Made by a program: the position numbers and the translations under genes. Positions 11,660 through 23,748 of a stretch of DNA of 64,000 bases are shown piece by piece. Source of the stretch: Cycas panzhihuaensis (taxonomy: Eukaryota > Cycadophyta); the NCBI GenBank assembly GCA_023213395.1, contig CM041465.1, positions 53,017,741 through 53,081,740 on the forward strand. The letters run 5' to 3'. Position 1 is the stretch's first letter, and the number at the start of each line of letters is the position of its first letter. The notes beneath the pieces were generated by a model. The model did no database searches. It saw only the letters and a list, made by a program, of their open reading frames with translations, and was not told the DNA's origin.

Positions 11660-13343
11660 TCCATCCCTTGGAGTTGCTCCTCTAGCACTGCCACTCTAAT
11701 ACGACTCTCTGCATTGCCACCTGCTCCTCCCTTAGCCTCCATTGCCTGGACCCGACCTCATAGAGTATCCCTCTATGCTCTGGTCCCCTCTAGCTCGCCC
11801 TGTAGCTATCCCACTCTCGCCTTGTGCTCTTGGGACTCTACTACCCACATACCTCTAGCCCTGACCAATGGGGCGAATGCTACTGTGTGGGCCCATGTTG
11901 ACCATGGCTCCTCTCCTGCCTGGATGGGAGGTTGCCCCTCTGTGTAGGCCCAGGGAAACATCTCCCGGACTATCGCTTTGACCAACCTCCCTATATCCAC
12001 TGCTCCTACAAAGTCCAACACACCATGTGTCAGTATATATATCCATATATATATGCCAAATAAACCAAATGAAATAAAATAACTAGATGTCTAGTGATCG
12101 AAAGATGATAGGAAAAGGTAACGTCTCACCTCTTGGGATTGATGACTCCTTGACTCAGACAATCACCTCCTCCCCAGGTCCTCCCCCAACTACTGGTACC
12201 TCCTCCTCCTCTAGTCCCACCTCACATACGACCTGACCTGTTGGGCACCTCTGCCCTCCTCCATTGGCATTGCCACTGCTCAGGCTCTCCCCACTATCCT
12301 CAGTCTCTGGACTAGCATCTGTGGTGCCCTACCTCTCCCTGTAGTCCCTGAAGGGTCTGCCTCTCTTCCTACGGCTCCTGAAGGTCTTACCTCTCCTCCT
12401 GCGATCCTTGATTAACTCGCCGCTCCACCTGCCACTCTTGATGGGCCTGCCCCATCATCATTGTCCCCTCTTGGGCCATCTCAAACTCCTCCTATTCTTC
12501 CCACCCCGTTGTCACTGTCCCACCTCACCCCTCTATATGGGTTTGTTGTGTAGTTTGCCATGGTAAGGAGGTCCAGCGATGTAGCCTCCACTGAGCATTG
12601 AACATGTGCCTGATCCTTAGTCCCCCTGAACCAAGTCTGCCACTTGTGGACCATAGGAACCCATGCTGAAATAGGATGTGGCCCTCCTGCTGGTGCCACT
12701 GCTCTAAAATGATAAAAAAACTAGCACTGTAGCAATGTGTTGTATGATAAACCTCTTCTCTCATCCACCTTGATAGCATCCAACTAGGTGATCAGTTCAC
12801 TGCTATCAATGTGGCCAAATCTAGCCTCTCCTCAGCCTCACATCTCCTCATGGTCTCCATCCATCCGTCAGGTATGTCTCTGTAGTTTTGTTTCTAGGAT
12901 ATCTAGAACAAAATGCATAGTGTAATCAACTTTCTTACCCAAGGAATCTGCGACATGATCATGCTTTGTATGGGTATGCCTATCCTCTCCCACCTATCCT
13001 AGCTTGTAGAATAGGTAGCTGCCTCCCTATGTGCTACATCATTGCTAGGTAGTGACCTTAGTGACTCTAGTACTCCTGTTGTCAATACCCCCAGGATCCT
13101 CCAAACGTCTCTAGGTGTAACAATGACGTTCCCTACTTGGGGGAGGTGGAACACGTGCTGCCTGTGATCCCAGTGTGAGACTATATCCACTAGAAGACGC
13201 TGATCTAAAGCATATTGTGGTGTCCTGATGGCCTTTAGCAGGTCATATATCCCTAACACTTACATGTCCCCATAGTACATCATCTCAATGAAGCTCAACA
13301 TTGCCACCTCGATGTTCTTGCAATTGTTTACCATGATAACTAC
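11660..13343 (-). pseudogene. Antisense PMD gene of element D, second exon (decayed)
   Basis: The minus strand after a good acceptor (TTTTGCAG/GTAGTTATC, boundary 13343/13344) reads GIYDLLKAIRTPQYALDQRL, LVDIVSHWDHRQHVFHLPQV and TPRDVWRILGVLTTG, which match the plant mobile domain (aminotransferase-like, MAIN/MAIL1 type). Farther on, VAPAGGPHPISAWVPMVHKW and RGTKDQAHVQCSVEATSLDL align with B and C in the same frame. A stop interrupts the start (TAA just before VLGIYDLL) and others follow. PMD proteins act in silencing and gene expression; the role inside a retrotransposon is unknown. Confidence 0.75.
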
Positions 13344-13806
13344 CTGCAAAACACCCCAAAAACTGGTTAAAACTCCTCTATACCTACTTGCCTGCCTTCA
13401 GGACTACCCCTCATTCCTCCCTGATTAAGTTTTGGCACTCCTTTGGGCCATTCTTTAATTTTTCAGTTAATCTACCTTCACACCACGCTAAACTCTATGG
13501 TACCGTTGAGTTTCTAACGCAAACTCAGTGGCCCCGCAGTAAAGTTCGCAACACCACAATCTTTGTCATAGGGCCAGTGACACCCCCATAAAAAGGGGGT
13601 TTTCCACCTAAAAATTTTGTCCCAGGGTGGGCCATACTCAGGCCTGCCGGGACTAGGGCTACCTAATGCTGTGGTTCCCCCTCTCTCTAGGCCTAATTCA
13701 GGGTCTAGGAGATCCCAATTTTCCCTTAAGGGGCTAAAAAATACTCTAAAAGCATTAAAAACTCATTAATTTTGAATGACGAAATGGTTGGGAAAAGGGG
13801 CGATCC

Positions 13807-13812
13807 ACTTAC
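13807..13812 (-). other. Splice donor of the antisense PMD gene (element D)
   Basis: The minus strand reads CTA/GTAAGTGGATC, a consensus donor. Paired with the acceptor at 13344, it gives an intron of about 470 bp. C has GTGAGT at the same place; B has lost three bases here. Confidence 0.6.
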
Positions 13813-13995
13813 TAGATTCAACCTCGCTACTGCCATCTCGCCTCCCCGGTCTTGTTAGCTCTCCCTGTGTCCTGATCTGATAGTCTGATTTCCCTTTGCG
13901 TGCCTCTGAAGTCAGGCGGTGGTCTACTTCGTAAGGAGAAGGGCTCTGAATTGATCATGAGCCCGTGAGAATGAATCCTATTTTCGCTGGGTTTT

Positions 13996-14007
13996 CCTTA
14001 TATAGGC
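13996..14007 (-). promoter_or_regulatory. TATA box for antisense PMD transcript (element D)
   Basis: The minus strand reads GCCTATATAAGGAAAA. The same string occurs in B and C about 180 bp upstream of the intron donor. Confidence 0.6.
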
Positions 14008-14575
14008 AGGGGGGCCGATGGGAACCTCCTCCGTTTCTCTCACTGCGACAGCCCTTGGGACCATATCTCCCCCCTGATCACCTTTGCCATAGGGGTTTGT
14101 CTCCTATTCTACCTCCATGGCCCTCTTTTCTCCTTACCCTCTGGGTGCATTTATGACATCCCCTTTTGGCCTTGTGAGGCTCCATTTTACCTCGTTTTAC
14201 GTGTCACCTCCATATATACTAAAGTTTATACTCATTTGGCTCGTTTTGCCATCCTGAACCCATTTTTACTACCCGTTTATGCCTCTAGGGGTCCTAAAGG
14301 AAGCGTCCTCCCTACCTGGGACCACGCTTTGTTTCCTTAAATGACCTTTGGCATCCCTAGAGGGGCCTTTTCGCCGTTGTTTCTTTCTTGTTTGCCAGAT
14401 CGTCTTCCTCACCCTCGAGTAGAGTCATTTCTGGGTCCTCCTGCCCTTCGTGACCCCTATCGATAGCCACTTGAGTCCCTCATGTTTGTTTCACCCTATT
14501 GAGTCATTTTCATCCATCGACCTTGTTAGCACTTTCTCCTTGATTTACCTTATCAAGACCTCTATTCCTTCTTCC

Positions 14576-14998
14576 ATGGCATTTCTCATCTTCACCGACG
14601 GCAGAAGCCGTGGTAACCCTAGCCTTTCTTCCACCATGTGGATTCTCTGTGACCCTTCCAGACACAACTTCATGCATTCTAAGATCTTCCTCCCCAAGGC
14701 CACCAATAACGAAGCTAAGTACATAGTTGTTATTGAGGCCCTTACCGATGTGCTCTGATTCCATCGTGGACCTATCATCCTCTTCTGCGACTCTCAAGTT
14801 GTGGTGTCCCATCTCACCTATGTCTACCAAGTGCGGTGCCCATGCCTGAGAGCTCTCGCCTCGACCGCTAGGTCCTTGTTAGCTTGTTTTCCTTCTGTTG
14901 ACATCTGACACATTCCTCGGGCTCTCAACATCAAGGTGGACAGCCTGGTTCATCTCATCCTTGAGCATCACATCCCTCTTCTCATTAACCCACCTTGA
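14576..14998 (+). pseudogene. Second RNase H (cellular type) of element D, broken
   Basis: Starts MAFLIFTDGRSRGNPS and holds TNNEAKYIVVIEAL and LFCDSQVVVSHLT, the RNase HI signature. It has an in-frame TGA at 14756-14758, where C has an arginine codon, and a later stop in the last third. It corresponds to the intact 137-codon frame at 31711-32124. Confidence 0.8.
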
Positions 14999-15396
14999 GA
15001 GACTTGTCCAGTCGCCTAGGCACCCAAATCTTTAGTCATCTTGTCCTTCATATCATGATCCATTCATACCTCTGAAAGCCGGCCGTTAATGAGGTTAAAC
15101 TATGGCGACCATCAGGTTTGTTTCCTTACTCTACTCTTAGCACATCAATCCCACTATTCTTGACTTGTTTCTATACATAACACCTTATTCATGACATCTG
15201 TTTAATCGTATGTGTGGTCATCACCACCCTTCCATTGTACTCCTACAATAGGGGCACCCCCCTCATCTATCATCATTACCAGTTAACTATACGGTGACAC
15301 ATAGGCACCCCCTATGTTGTCTCATCCTTATCTCTACACCCACGCGTTCCACCACGGCATTCTCCATCACCCTTAGCTTGCACCGTTATTATGTTC

Positions 15397-15479
<83 letters not shown>

Positions 15480-15551
15480 TAACATTGTGTTGCTAACATT
15501 CGTCGTTGCGTTGCACTTCTAAGCCACTAGGCTTTGCTGCCAAGGGGGTAG
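14999..15551 (+). other. 3' noncoding region of element D with (TA)n and polypurine tract
   Basis: No gene. It contains a (TA)n microsatellite (about 15399-15476) where B and C have a short TATATATATGCATG stretch. It ends in CCAAGGGGGTAG, the polypurine tract just before the LTR; B has the equivalent AAGGGGGCAG. Confidence 0.7.
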
Positions 15552-16041
15552 TGTTTCCTGGCTATCGGGAATAGATTTTGGCAAGTTAACTCAGGTAAGT
15601 GTAGGTATGCTTCTATACTTTGCCTTTGTCACTTCTCCAAAAAGGTAAATCGAAGCATCTATTTTTCACTTCATGACTGATTGATATATTTGAGTGATCA
15701 CCTTGCATCTGCTACTTGATCATATTGCTTGACACTACTCTAGCCTATGACGACCATGGGACATGTATCCCAATGGCACTCCACAACCCTTCTACATACC
15801 TCTATATTGTCCCAAGTACCAACTAGCCTGTGTGATATGTTCAAACCCCCATTGACATATCACAACTCGTAGTGCCTCACTATGTGTGATTGGTATCTCT
15901 CCATCCATTTGCCAATTTCTTGGGAACCCTATCTCTCCGGTGTCTAATCTGGTCTAGGTCATCTCCTCCTTATGACTTTCCCTAGCCACTTGGACAGAGG
16001 GTCAGACCCTCCTAGGCCTGGGATACCCTCCTTTAGGGCTC
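15552..16041 (+). repeat. 3' LTR of element D, first part
   Basis: Begins TGTTTCCTGGCTATCGGGAA, a diverged form of the family LTR start. The next 490 bp are only loosely like the other LTRs. It is interrupted after GGCTC (16037-16041) by element B. Confidence 0.75.
16037..16041. repeat. Target-site duplication of element B, left copy
   Basis: GGCTC directly before the LTR start TGTTTCCC. The same five bases follow the end of the last LTR at 48944-48948. Confidence 0.9.
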
Positions 16042-18586
16042 TGTTTCCCAGCTACTGGGAATGGACTCGAGGCGCATCGACGCAGGTTTGTTCAGGTATA
16101 TTTTCTTACTTTTCTTGCCTATGTTAATCAAGGTAATTTAGAGTAGGTTGCTTGACATCTGCCTGCCTGCACGCGTTGATTGCCTGCTTGCTCATAATGC
16201 ATGTGCCTAGCAGCCGCCTTGACTATGACGACTCACAGCGGGGGCATTCCTCAGCGAATGCGACACCCCATATGGCGTACAGCCACTCATGATGTCTCCA
16301 CCGTTTCCCGGGATCGTTTCCGCCAGCTTATTTACTCATGTTGCGACATGTCGTTTGCGTTGCCATCCTTTCTAAGTCAAGCTTGATCCTTAGTTAGGAC
16401 TTTTTGGGTTGTTTTGGGTACTTGCCCACTGCCTGGGCATTCCCCCAGCTGCCCTAATTCATGTTTAGCCCCTGATTTTACTTCAAAACTTGATTGTCTT
16501 TGCTTTTCTTTTTTTTTTAAGTTTCAGGTACACGTGTAAACTAAGCGGATCGTTGAGTTTGCAGCGGTACCACAGAATTTGTCGTGGTACGACTGTTTGA
16601 AATTTAAAGAGAACCACGCCGACGCTTTCTACTTTTTGTGAAACCGCCGTGGCTTCGCTCGATTGAGGTGCTCGACATCCCCAACGTTCACCTACTGTGA
16701 ACAGGGGATAAAGGGAATTTTCCTCTCCATTTTCAGGACATTTTGCCCATTTTCCAAATTTTCAAGAGAATTTTTCAAGGGACTGCACACAGGAAAAAGA
16801 GACAGAAAAAACAAAACAACCTCATGCACAAAGAATCGAGGAGGGTGAACCAGCCGCCATCAAGGATTTTTAGGGCTATTGCCCCTTACTACCCCACACC
16901 AACTTTATTCCCTTGTACCGCCAGAGATTCAAGGGACTCCTTCAACCAAGAAGCTACCCCAAAGACTTACTTCACAGCTCCAACTTTGCAGGGAGCCTCT
17001 TGCATTCGAACCTCAGCAGGAAATGTTCATAACCAGCCCTTGTTTGGCCTCCATTGCTACTGTCCCAAGTGGCAGAAATCATACTTAGTCTCTCTACATA
17101 AGGTACCCCTTAGTTTTCACTTGCAATTTCTTGTTTTTTGTACTTACACTTCCTTGTCTTTTCTACTTGCAATCCCTTGTCTATATTTGCAATTTTCTTG
17201 TTTTTATCAACAAGTAGTCCATTTATTTCTCTTGTTTTCTCTCTTTTACTTCTAAATGAAAGTGATCACCATTAGCCATAGCTACCTTGTAGTGCTATCT
17301 TGAACCAAGGCCACTTTTCCAGTTTTCCTTGGAGCCCTTCCTTTTTCTTTAGACCCTCTTTTACTCTTTCCTTAGTCAGCCAGTGCAAGGGCGTGTACAC
17401 GAGGATTCGTGGGAGGTAGGCGGGGTTCCGTCCCCCATTGTCGTCCTTCTCCCCAAGGGTTCTGTCCCTTGTCCTCTTCCCCTTGCCATACACGCTTTCT
17501 TAAGGAGCGAGTCAAGGAAGTCTAGGGGACTTTGGCTAGGGCATCCCGACCGGTTTGAGGTAATCCACATCCACCCTGTTACCACCTGGTGTTCCTTTCC
17601 CGCATTCCGTGGAGACCTCCCGTGGGTGAGTTAGCCATCCCGAGGCTATACTCAGTCCCATTCTGTGTATTTGTGGTATTTGGTAGTGTGAGAGTTTCTT
17701 GTGCACTTTCATTTCGCTTTGCTACATTCTAATGCATAGTTTAGTGCTTAGTTTCAGCTGATCTCACTTTTGTATATATATACATATATCTCCTAGTGTA
17801 TTTTGTAGCATCTCTTCTGAGAGGAAGGTGCTTTTCATGCTTGTTTATAGGATCGCGTTGGTAGGAGTGGTGCGTGAGGCGGACCCGCTGCCAATTAGCT
17901 TTCACACAGTATTTCTCTTCTTTAGTTTCGAGTTTCTTTTTCCGTCCTTTCGTTTCATTTAGTTTCGCATGCTCAAGGGGAGGTAAGTGAACCCCCTTTC
18001 CACCATCGACCGACGTTGCATGCATGGAGAAAGGAGAAAGAGGGAGTGGAACCTAGCAAGATTAGTCGTACTTCTACTCAAACACAAGATCTATGTATTC
18101 CTCTCATTTTTTTTGTGTTTCCTCTTATGCTATTTTTGTCTTTTTGCATTTGCTTGAATAGATAAGAAATGATAAAAGAACATAAAGAAAAAAGAGGAAT
18201 ATAATCGTTTCTTTGTATTTACTTTCTTGCACTATTTTTCTTGCTTCACGTAGCATAGGCGTAGAAAGCCCATTTATATTGTACCCTTCAGCCGCACCTT
18301 GCTTCACATCTGTTTGCATGTTAGATTTGTTGCCCCCTCGTTGCCTTCTCATTACCTTGAGAAGCCGCAATGCGCGAGGTTTCCCTTTCCTTCCCGGCCA
18401 TCCGAAGGGTGGGAAGGCCTCGCTTTTGCACGGCTACCTAAAAGCAACGGGCACCTTGCGATCTGAACTGCGCTTGGTAGACGGACGTCCTGCGAGGTGA
18501 GATCCTTGCTACCTAGCCTAGTTAGTGTAGTGTCTTTATATCCCTTTGCTAGATGTAGGATCACTGCCCCCGTAGAGAGCGTTCCA
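16042..18586 (+). repeat. LTR1, 5' LTR of element B
   Basis: 2545 bp, TGTTTCCC...GTTCCA. Notable parts: the terminal palindrome (16044-16060), a GGTACC-rich segment (about 16545-16600), a TATA-rich candidate promoter (about 17764-17785), a splice-donor-like AG/GTAAGT (17981-17988), and a U5 end AGAGAGCGTTCCA. Long open frames within it are not conserved as proteins. Confidence 0.9.
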
Positions 18587-18590
18587 CTGG
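18587..18590 (+). other. Stub of element B primer site, CTGG
   Basis: The four bases between LTR1 and LTR2. In an uninterrupted copy the LTR end runs into CTGGCGACC. Here C was inserted after CTGG, and the primer site resumes after LTR3 as TGGCGACC. So (C)TGG is the apparent target duplication of C; because LTR ends vary, its exact length (3-5 bp) is uncertain. Confidence 0.65.
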
Positions 18591-21112
18591 TGTTTCCCAG
18601 CTATTGGGAATGGACTCGAGACGTATCGACACAGGTTTGTTCAGGTATATGTTCTTACTTTTCTTGCCCATATTAATTAAGGTAATTTAGAGTAGCTTGA
18701 TTGACATATGCCTGCCTACATGCATTGGTTTGACTGGCTGCTCATAATGCATGTGCCTAATGGCACGCCTTCAGCCTATGACGATTCACAATGGGCATTC
18801 CTCAACGACGCGACACCCTCAGTATGGCTCTGACCACTCACGATGTCTCCACAGTTTCTCCGGATTATTTCTACCGGCTTGTTTGTTCCTGTTACAACAT
18901 GTCGTTTATGTTGCAATCCTTCCTAAGTCTAGTCTAACCATTAGTTCGGGCTCTTTGCATCATTCTGGGTACCTGCCCACTGCCTGGGCCTTCCCCCAGC
19001 TGATGTAATTCATGTTTAGCACTTGTTCTTACCTCAAAAGCCTGCTTTTTCTTTTATTTTTCTTTTTTTTTAATTTCAGGCTGATATCGCGGTAAACTAA
19101 GTGGTACCACAGAATTTGCATGCAGAATTTGCCAGATGCAGTGTTCGAAATTTAAAAAAGAGAACCACGCGACAGTATCCGCGTTTTTTCACGGAACTAC
19201 CACGTGGCTCCGTACGATTGGCCCAACGTTCACTTACTATGAACAAGAAATAAAAACTTTTTTTTCACTCATTTGCATCATTCTAAGGCTCATTTTTCAA
19301 GACTTCCAAGAGAACTCTTCACAAAAACACAAGAAAAGGATACAGAAATCAGAGAGCTTCATGTACAGCAGTTGGACAGAGGTGTAGTGGGCTGCCATAA
19401 GCTAGAGTTGCAGGGCCATCACGCCTCACCGTTCTCCACAACAAGTTCCACTCTCCCTTACAAATGCTCAAAGATCCAAGGGATTTCTTCACCAAGAAGG
19501 CTACTCCAAGGATCAACTTTCAGCTCTCAACTTGCATGGACCTTCTCCCATCTACACTCTAGCAAAAAAACACTCAGAATCAGCCTCTAGACATTGATTA
19601 TTGCTGCTGCTCCAAGTGGCCAAGTGCATGCATGCATGCCCTCTCTTATCCAAGGTATTTCTTGTTTCTTGTTGGTGCTTTTTTCCTTGCTTTTTTGTTG
19701 TTCTACTTGCAAGCTCTTTTCCCCATTGCATTCACTTTCTTTGATATTTCCTTGGTCATCTAATGAAAGTAATCTTAGCTAGTTGTAGCTTTCCTATAGT
19801 GCTGCCCTAGATTGGGGTTATTTCCTTGCATTTCCTTGAGATTTATCCTTTCCCTCTAAGCTATCTCTTTCACCATTTTTTGAGTTAACCGGTGTAAAGG
19901 GTTTCACACGAGGATTTGAGGGAGATAGGCGGGGTTCCGTCCCCCATTGCCGTCCCTCTCCCCAAGGGTTCCGTCCCTTATCTCCTCTCCCTTTACCATC
20001 TGCGTTTTCTTAGGAAACGGAGCTAGGGAGGCCTAAGAGAGTTGGTTTGAGCTTTCCCTTTGGTGTAGGTAACCCATCACTACCCGTCTCATCTTGTGGC
20101 CCGCTAACGTTTCCTTCCCGAGCCCCGTGGAGACCTCCCGTGAGTGAGTTAGCCATCCCGAGGCTACACTCAGTCCCACGTAGTAGGTTTTATGATGCAT
20201 GATAGTGTGTATGATTATCGCGCATTTTTCTTGTTTCATTTTTGCTATGTTCTAGCGCATAGCTCTAGTTATTTGGCTTAGTTGATTTCATTTGCATATA
20301 TATATATATATATATATATCTTTACCGTGCTTCGTAGCCTCTCTCCCGAGAGGAAGGTGCTCTCTCTACTTGTCTACAGGATCGCATTGGAGGAGGTGGT
20401 GCGCGAGACGAACCCATTGCCGGTCGGCTCCCACACGATAATTCTTCCCTTTAGCGTTGAGTTCTTTTTCTCGTCTTTTCATTTCGTTTGATTTCGCATG
20501 CTCACGGGGAGGTAAGTGGACCCCCTTCGCCACCGTTGGCCAATGTTGTATGCGTGGAGGAAAGAGGAGAGGAGCGCAATCGAGAAGGAGAATCCACACT
20601 TCAACCTCAACCACCGGATCCAGGTATTCCTCGCGTTTCCTTTGTTTTTTCCCTTTTATATCATTCTTGCTTTTTGCACTTGCTTGATAAGTAAAAGATA
20701 AGGAAACATAAGGGAAAAAGGGAAATAGTCTTTTATTTTACATTTACCCTCTTGCATCATTCCTTTACTCTACATCACATAGGAATAGAAGACCCGTTTA
20801 CGTTGTATCTCTCAACCACCCTTTACTTCACACCTGTTGCACGTTGATTTTGTTGCCCTCTCGTTGCCTTCTTATTACCTTGAGAAGCCGCAACGCGCGA
20901 GGTTTCCCTCTCCTTCCCGGCCATCCGAAGGGTAGGAAGGCCTCGTATTTGCATGGCTACCTGGAAGCAACCAGGCACCTTGTAGTCCCCGAACCTGCGC
21001 TCCGGCGTACGGACGTCCTGCGAGGTGAGATCCTCGCTGCCTAGCCCAGTCAGTGTGGTATTTTGTATCCTTTTGCTAGACGTAAGATCACCGCCCCGCC
21101 GAGAGCGTTTCA
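18591..21112 (+). repeat. LTR2, 5' LTR of element C
   Basis: 2522 bp, TGTTTCCCAGC...GAGCGTTTCA. It carries the terminal palindrome, a (TA)n tract (about 20295-20319) where a TATA box could lie, and a donor-like GGAG/GTAAGTGG (20512). It is followed directly by the primer-binding site. Confidence 0.9.
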
Positions 21113-21131
21113 CTGGCGACCATACTGGGGA
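21113..21131 (+). other. Primer-binding site of element C
   Basis: CTGGCGACCATACTGGGGA begins right after the LTR end; A and B have CATCTTGGGG where C has CATACTGGGG. The first TGG fits pairing to tRNA CCA. Primer tRNA unconfirmed, arginine tRNA is a candidate. Confidence 0.75.
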
Positions 21132-21292
21132 CTGCCAGTAAGGAACCTAAATCCGCTTTCCCTCCTTGTTGGTGTTCTTGCCTCTAGGTAGGTTTGCATT
21201 CTGTGTTTTCAGTTGGGCAACCCCCAACGTGTTTTACGTTTCTTCCTTTCCTTTCCTTTCCGTTTCTCCTAACGACGCCAAGAAGGCGTTGC

Positions 21293-23748
21293 ATGCGACG
21301 TTTCTCGCGTCGCTTGCGAGGCTTGCCGCCATTGTTAGAAGACCAATCGTCTCGTTCCCCTCCGTCGTCGAACCCCGATTCGACAATGGAAGGTTACTCG
21401 TCCGATTGGGCCTACCGTCCCATGGCTTCAGGAACTCAAGAGTTCCCTTCGTCTGTTCCGGAATCCGCCCAGGAGGGCGATGATTCCATCTACTACCCAG
21501 ATGACCATTTCCACCCGGATGACTTTCAGCCTTTCGCTCAAGTGGCGGAAGATCCGGACCCTCACGAGACTCGCCACCCCACTGGCGAGCCTTACGAGGG
21601 GCGCCCCAAAGGATCCCCTACTTTCGAAGTCCCTTCGACCTCATATGGCTATGAAGATACCCCTCCTGCCGATGCGGTCAAGGCGCTTAGCGAGTGCTTT
21701 CGAGCGGCTCGCCGTCAGCCGCATCCTAGATGGTTTACCGAAATGCTGCGCAATGTAGCATCTTCTTCGTCCATGCATACGTCATCTACAACGATCGACA
21801 CTCCTACCCGCGCACATACGTCCTATGCCGTGTCTACCTCGGCTCCCAAGACAAGTGTTGCGCTGCCTGTTTCTAGCCATGGTCCTACTTCCTCAGGGCC
21901 CGTTCGTGGTGTGTCCTTCCCTCAACTCGGGGTTAGCATGCCATGCTCTAGCCAAACGTAAGCGCCACCTCCGAACGTGACACATGCGTTCCCTAGTAGG
22001 CCTCGGGGTCCTACTAGTGCCGCCGCTGTTATCCATGTAGGACCCACTCCTACATATATCTAAAACCCGATTGGTGGTTCTTCTCTTTACGTGCCCCTAG
22101 GTTACATCGCTCAACCTTGGGGGCAAGGCAAGGGAAGCCATCTCCCTATTTATGGGGTGGACCCGTTGCACCCATACGGGGTTGCGCCACCTACGGGTGG
22201 CCCATATGGGCAAAACCCGATCCCCCATCCTCCGTTTCCGTCGTCCAGCGCGACTCCCGTTGTCACGTCATCGCAAGGGAGTATACCTCCTTTTCAGAGC
22301 TTTTACCCGCATCCCCCTTACCAACAAGGGGCCTTTTCCCAAGGAGGGATGGGTTTGCCACCCCCATCCATTCCTTCTGGGTTGTCGACCCGTTAGCCCA
22401 AGCAAGGACACGTCCTTTCGTGGACTATAGGTCGACGCCATTGTCTATTGAGGCGATGAGGACTAACCTGCCGCCTCACCCTCCTGAAGTTCCCAAATTC
22501 GACGGGACTTCATCGCAAGACCCAACCGAGCATGTACGCAGCTTCTCGATGGCGTGCATCGATTATTGGGCTTACGACCATATACTTATGAAGCTCTTCC
22601 CGTGGTCCTTGCAGGGTGATGCCCTCAAGTGGTTTTACTGCCTTCCTACCCATTCAATCTCCTCATTCCAACAACTAGTGGACGAGTTCATCAACCACTT
22701 TGACGTAGCCCGCCCGTTCGAAAGCGGAATGAAGGCGCTTCTATCGCTTAAACAAGGTCACGATGAGATGAATCGTGACTTTGTGCGACGTTTTCACGTT
22801 CTTCTTCACTCCACCAAGGCTACGTTGCCTGAGGAGTTGAAGAGAGATCTCTTTGTTAATGCACTTCACCCCGAAGTGCATGTGGAAGTCCTCAAGATGG
22901 GGGCGACCACGTGTGACTCCGCCATCACGAGGTGTTTAGCTTTGGAGGCCATTGAGATCCAAGCGGGACTCAAGAAACCTCCCAAGCCCTTGCAACGTCG
23001 CGAGGTACCTCCTCCAGCGAAGGAGACCAAACCTTCGCAGCCCGCTAGGTCCACCTCTCATCCGACTGAGAGGACCCTAGATCCCCTTACCTCTGCCATT
23101 CGCTCATTCGAGCGCACGATGAAGGAGTTAAAACTTCAATCTCCTTCATTGCCAACCTCCCATAAACCTGTCCAGCAGACTTCTCATGCGATGCCCCCCA
23201 AAAGGGGGAACACCCAGCCTTCTCAAGCAAGGAGGACCGATCCTCCCCTTGAGAAGAGGTGGTGCTCCATCCACGGAGAATGTTTTCATGATGATTCACG
23301 TTGCCGGGCACAGCACCCACACGACGCCCTGCCACGCGACTCGTCCCCTAGGCGGATATCGAGGCCTAACCTCGATCAGCCCATTCATAGAGACCTGTTC
23401 CCCAAGCATGGGGAACGGGGTCGCGATGTCCAGCAAAGGAATAGCCAGAATCGGGATAGGTCTCCCGATCCCCGCCCTTTGCGTGGTAGAGGGAAGGGTG
23501 TGCAGAGGTCGCCTTCCCCTTCACAATCCCCTGACCGCCGCGCTCCATCACCTTCGCGGTCCCGTAACAAAGGAAAGAAGGTAATCCAAATGCTCAAGAC
23601 CACTCCTCTCTATGCGTTAACCCAGTCTCAAGCTGCCAAGGAGGCAACTGGTGCCTCCGCGTCTACCTCGCAGCTTGATCCTCCTCTGGAAGCTACTCCT
23701 CCGGAGATTCCCGCACTTCCCAAGACGATTCCCGTGCGCCCCGGGTGA
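21293..23748 (+). pseudogene. gag of element C (two stops, one frameshift)
   Basis: The proposed start is the ATG at 21293 (MRRFSRRLRGL), 180 bp after the primer site and shared with A (5368); a second candidate is MEGYSSDWAY at 21386. Stops lie at 21959-21961 and 22061-22063, and a frame change near 22380-22396. The retrotransposon gag core is at about 22490-22900 (YDHILMKLFPWSLQGDALKW, SSFQQLVDEFINHF). A CxxH knuckle-like WCSIHGECFHDDSRC is near 23258. The tail is RS-rich (SPSPSQSPDRRAPSPSRSRN), ending at TGA 23746-23748 where B has CGA. In B the frame runs on into protease, so gag and pol were probably one polyprotein. Confidence 0.9.

Larger units (their letters stand above)
11650..16041 (+). 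mobile_element. Element D, old gypsy relative, left part (antisense PMD, RNase H, start of 3' LTR)
   Basis: This block has the same order as the 3' regions of B and C: antisense PMD, antisense TATA box, sense RNase H, polypurine tract, LTR start. It is clearly more diverged. Its gag and pol are absent; the left limit near 11650 is approximate. The LTR is cut at 16041 by insertion of B and resumes at 48949. Confidence 0.8.

Noticed and set aside
15294-15482. Open frame encoding a run of Ile-Tyr
   Set aside because: It is a translation of the (TA)n microsatellite, not a gene.
20282-20694. Several 60-100-codon frames inside LTRs
   Set aside because: Not conserved as protein between LTR copies, with indels that break frame; they are chance frames in noncoding LTR sequence.
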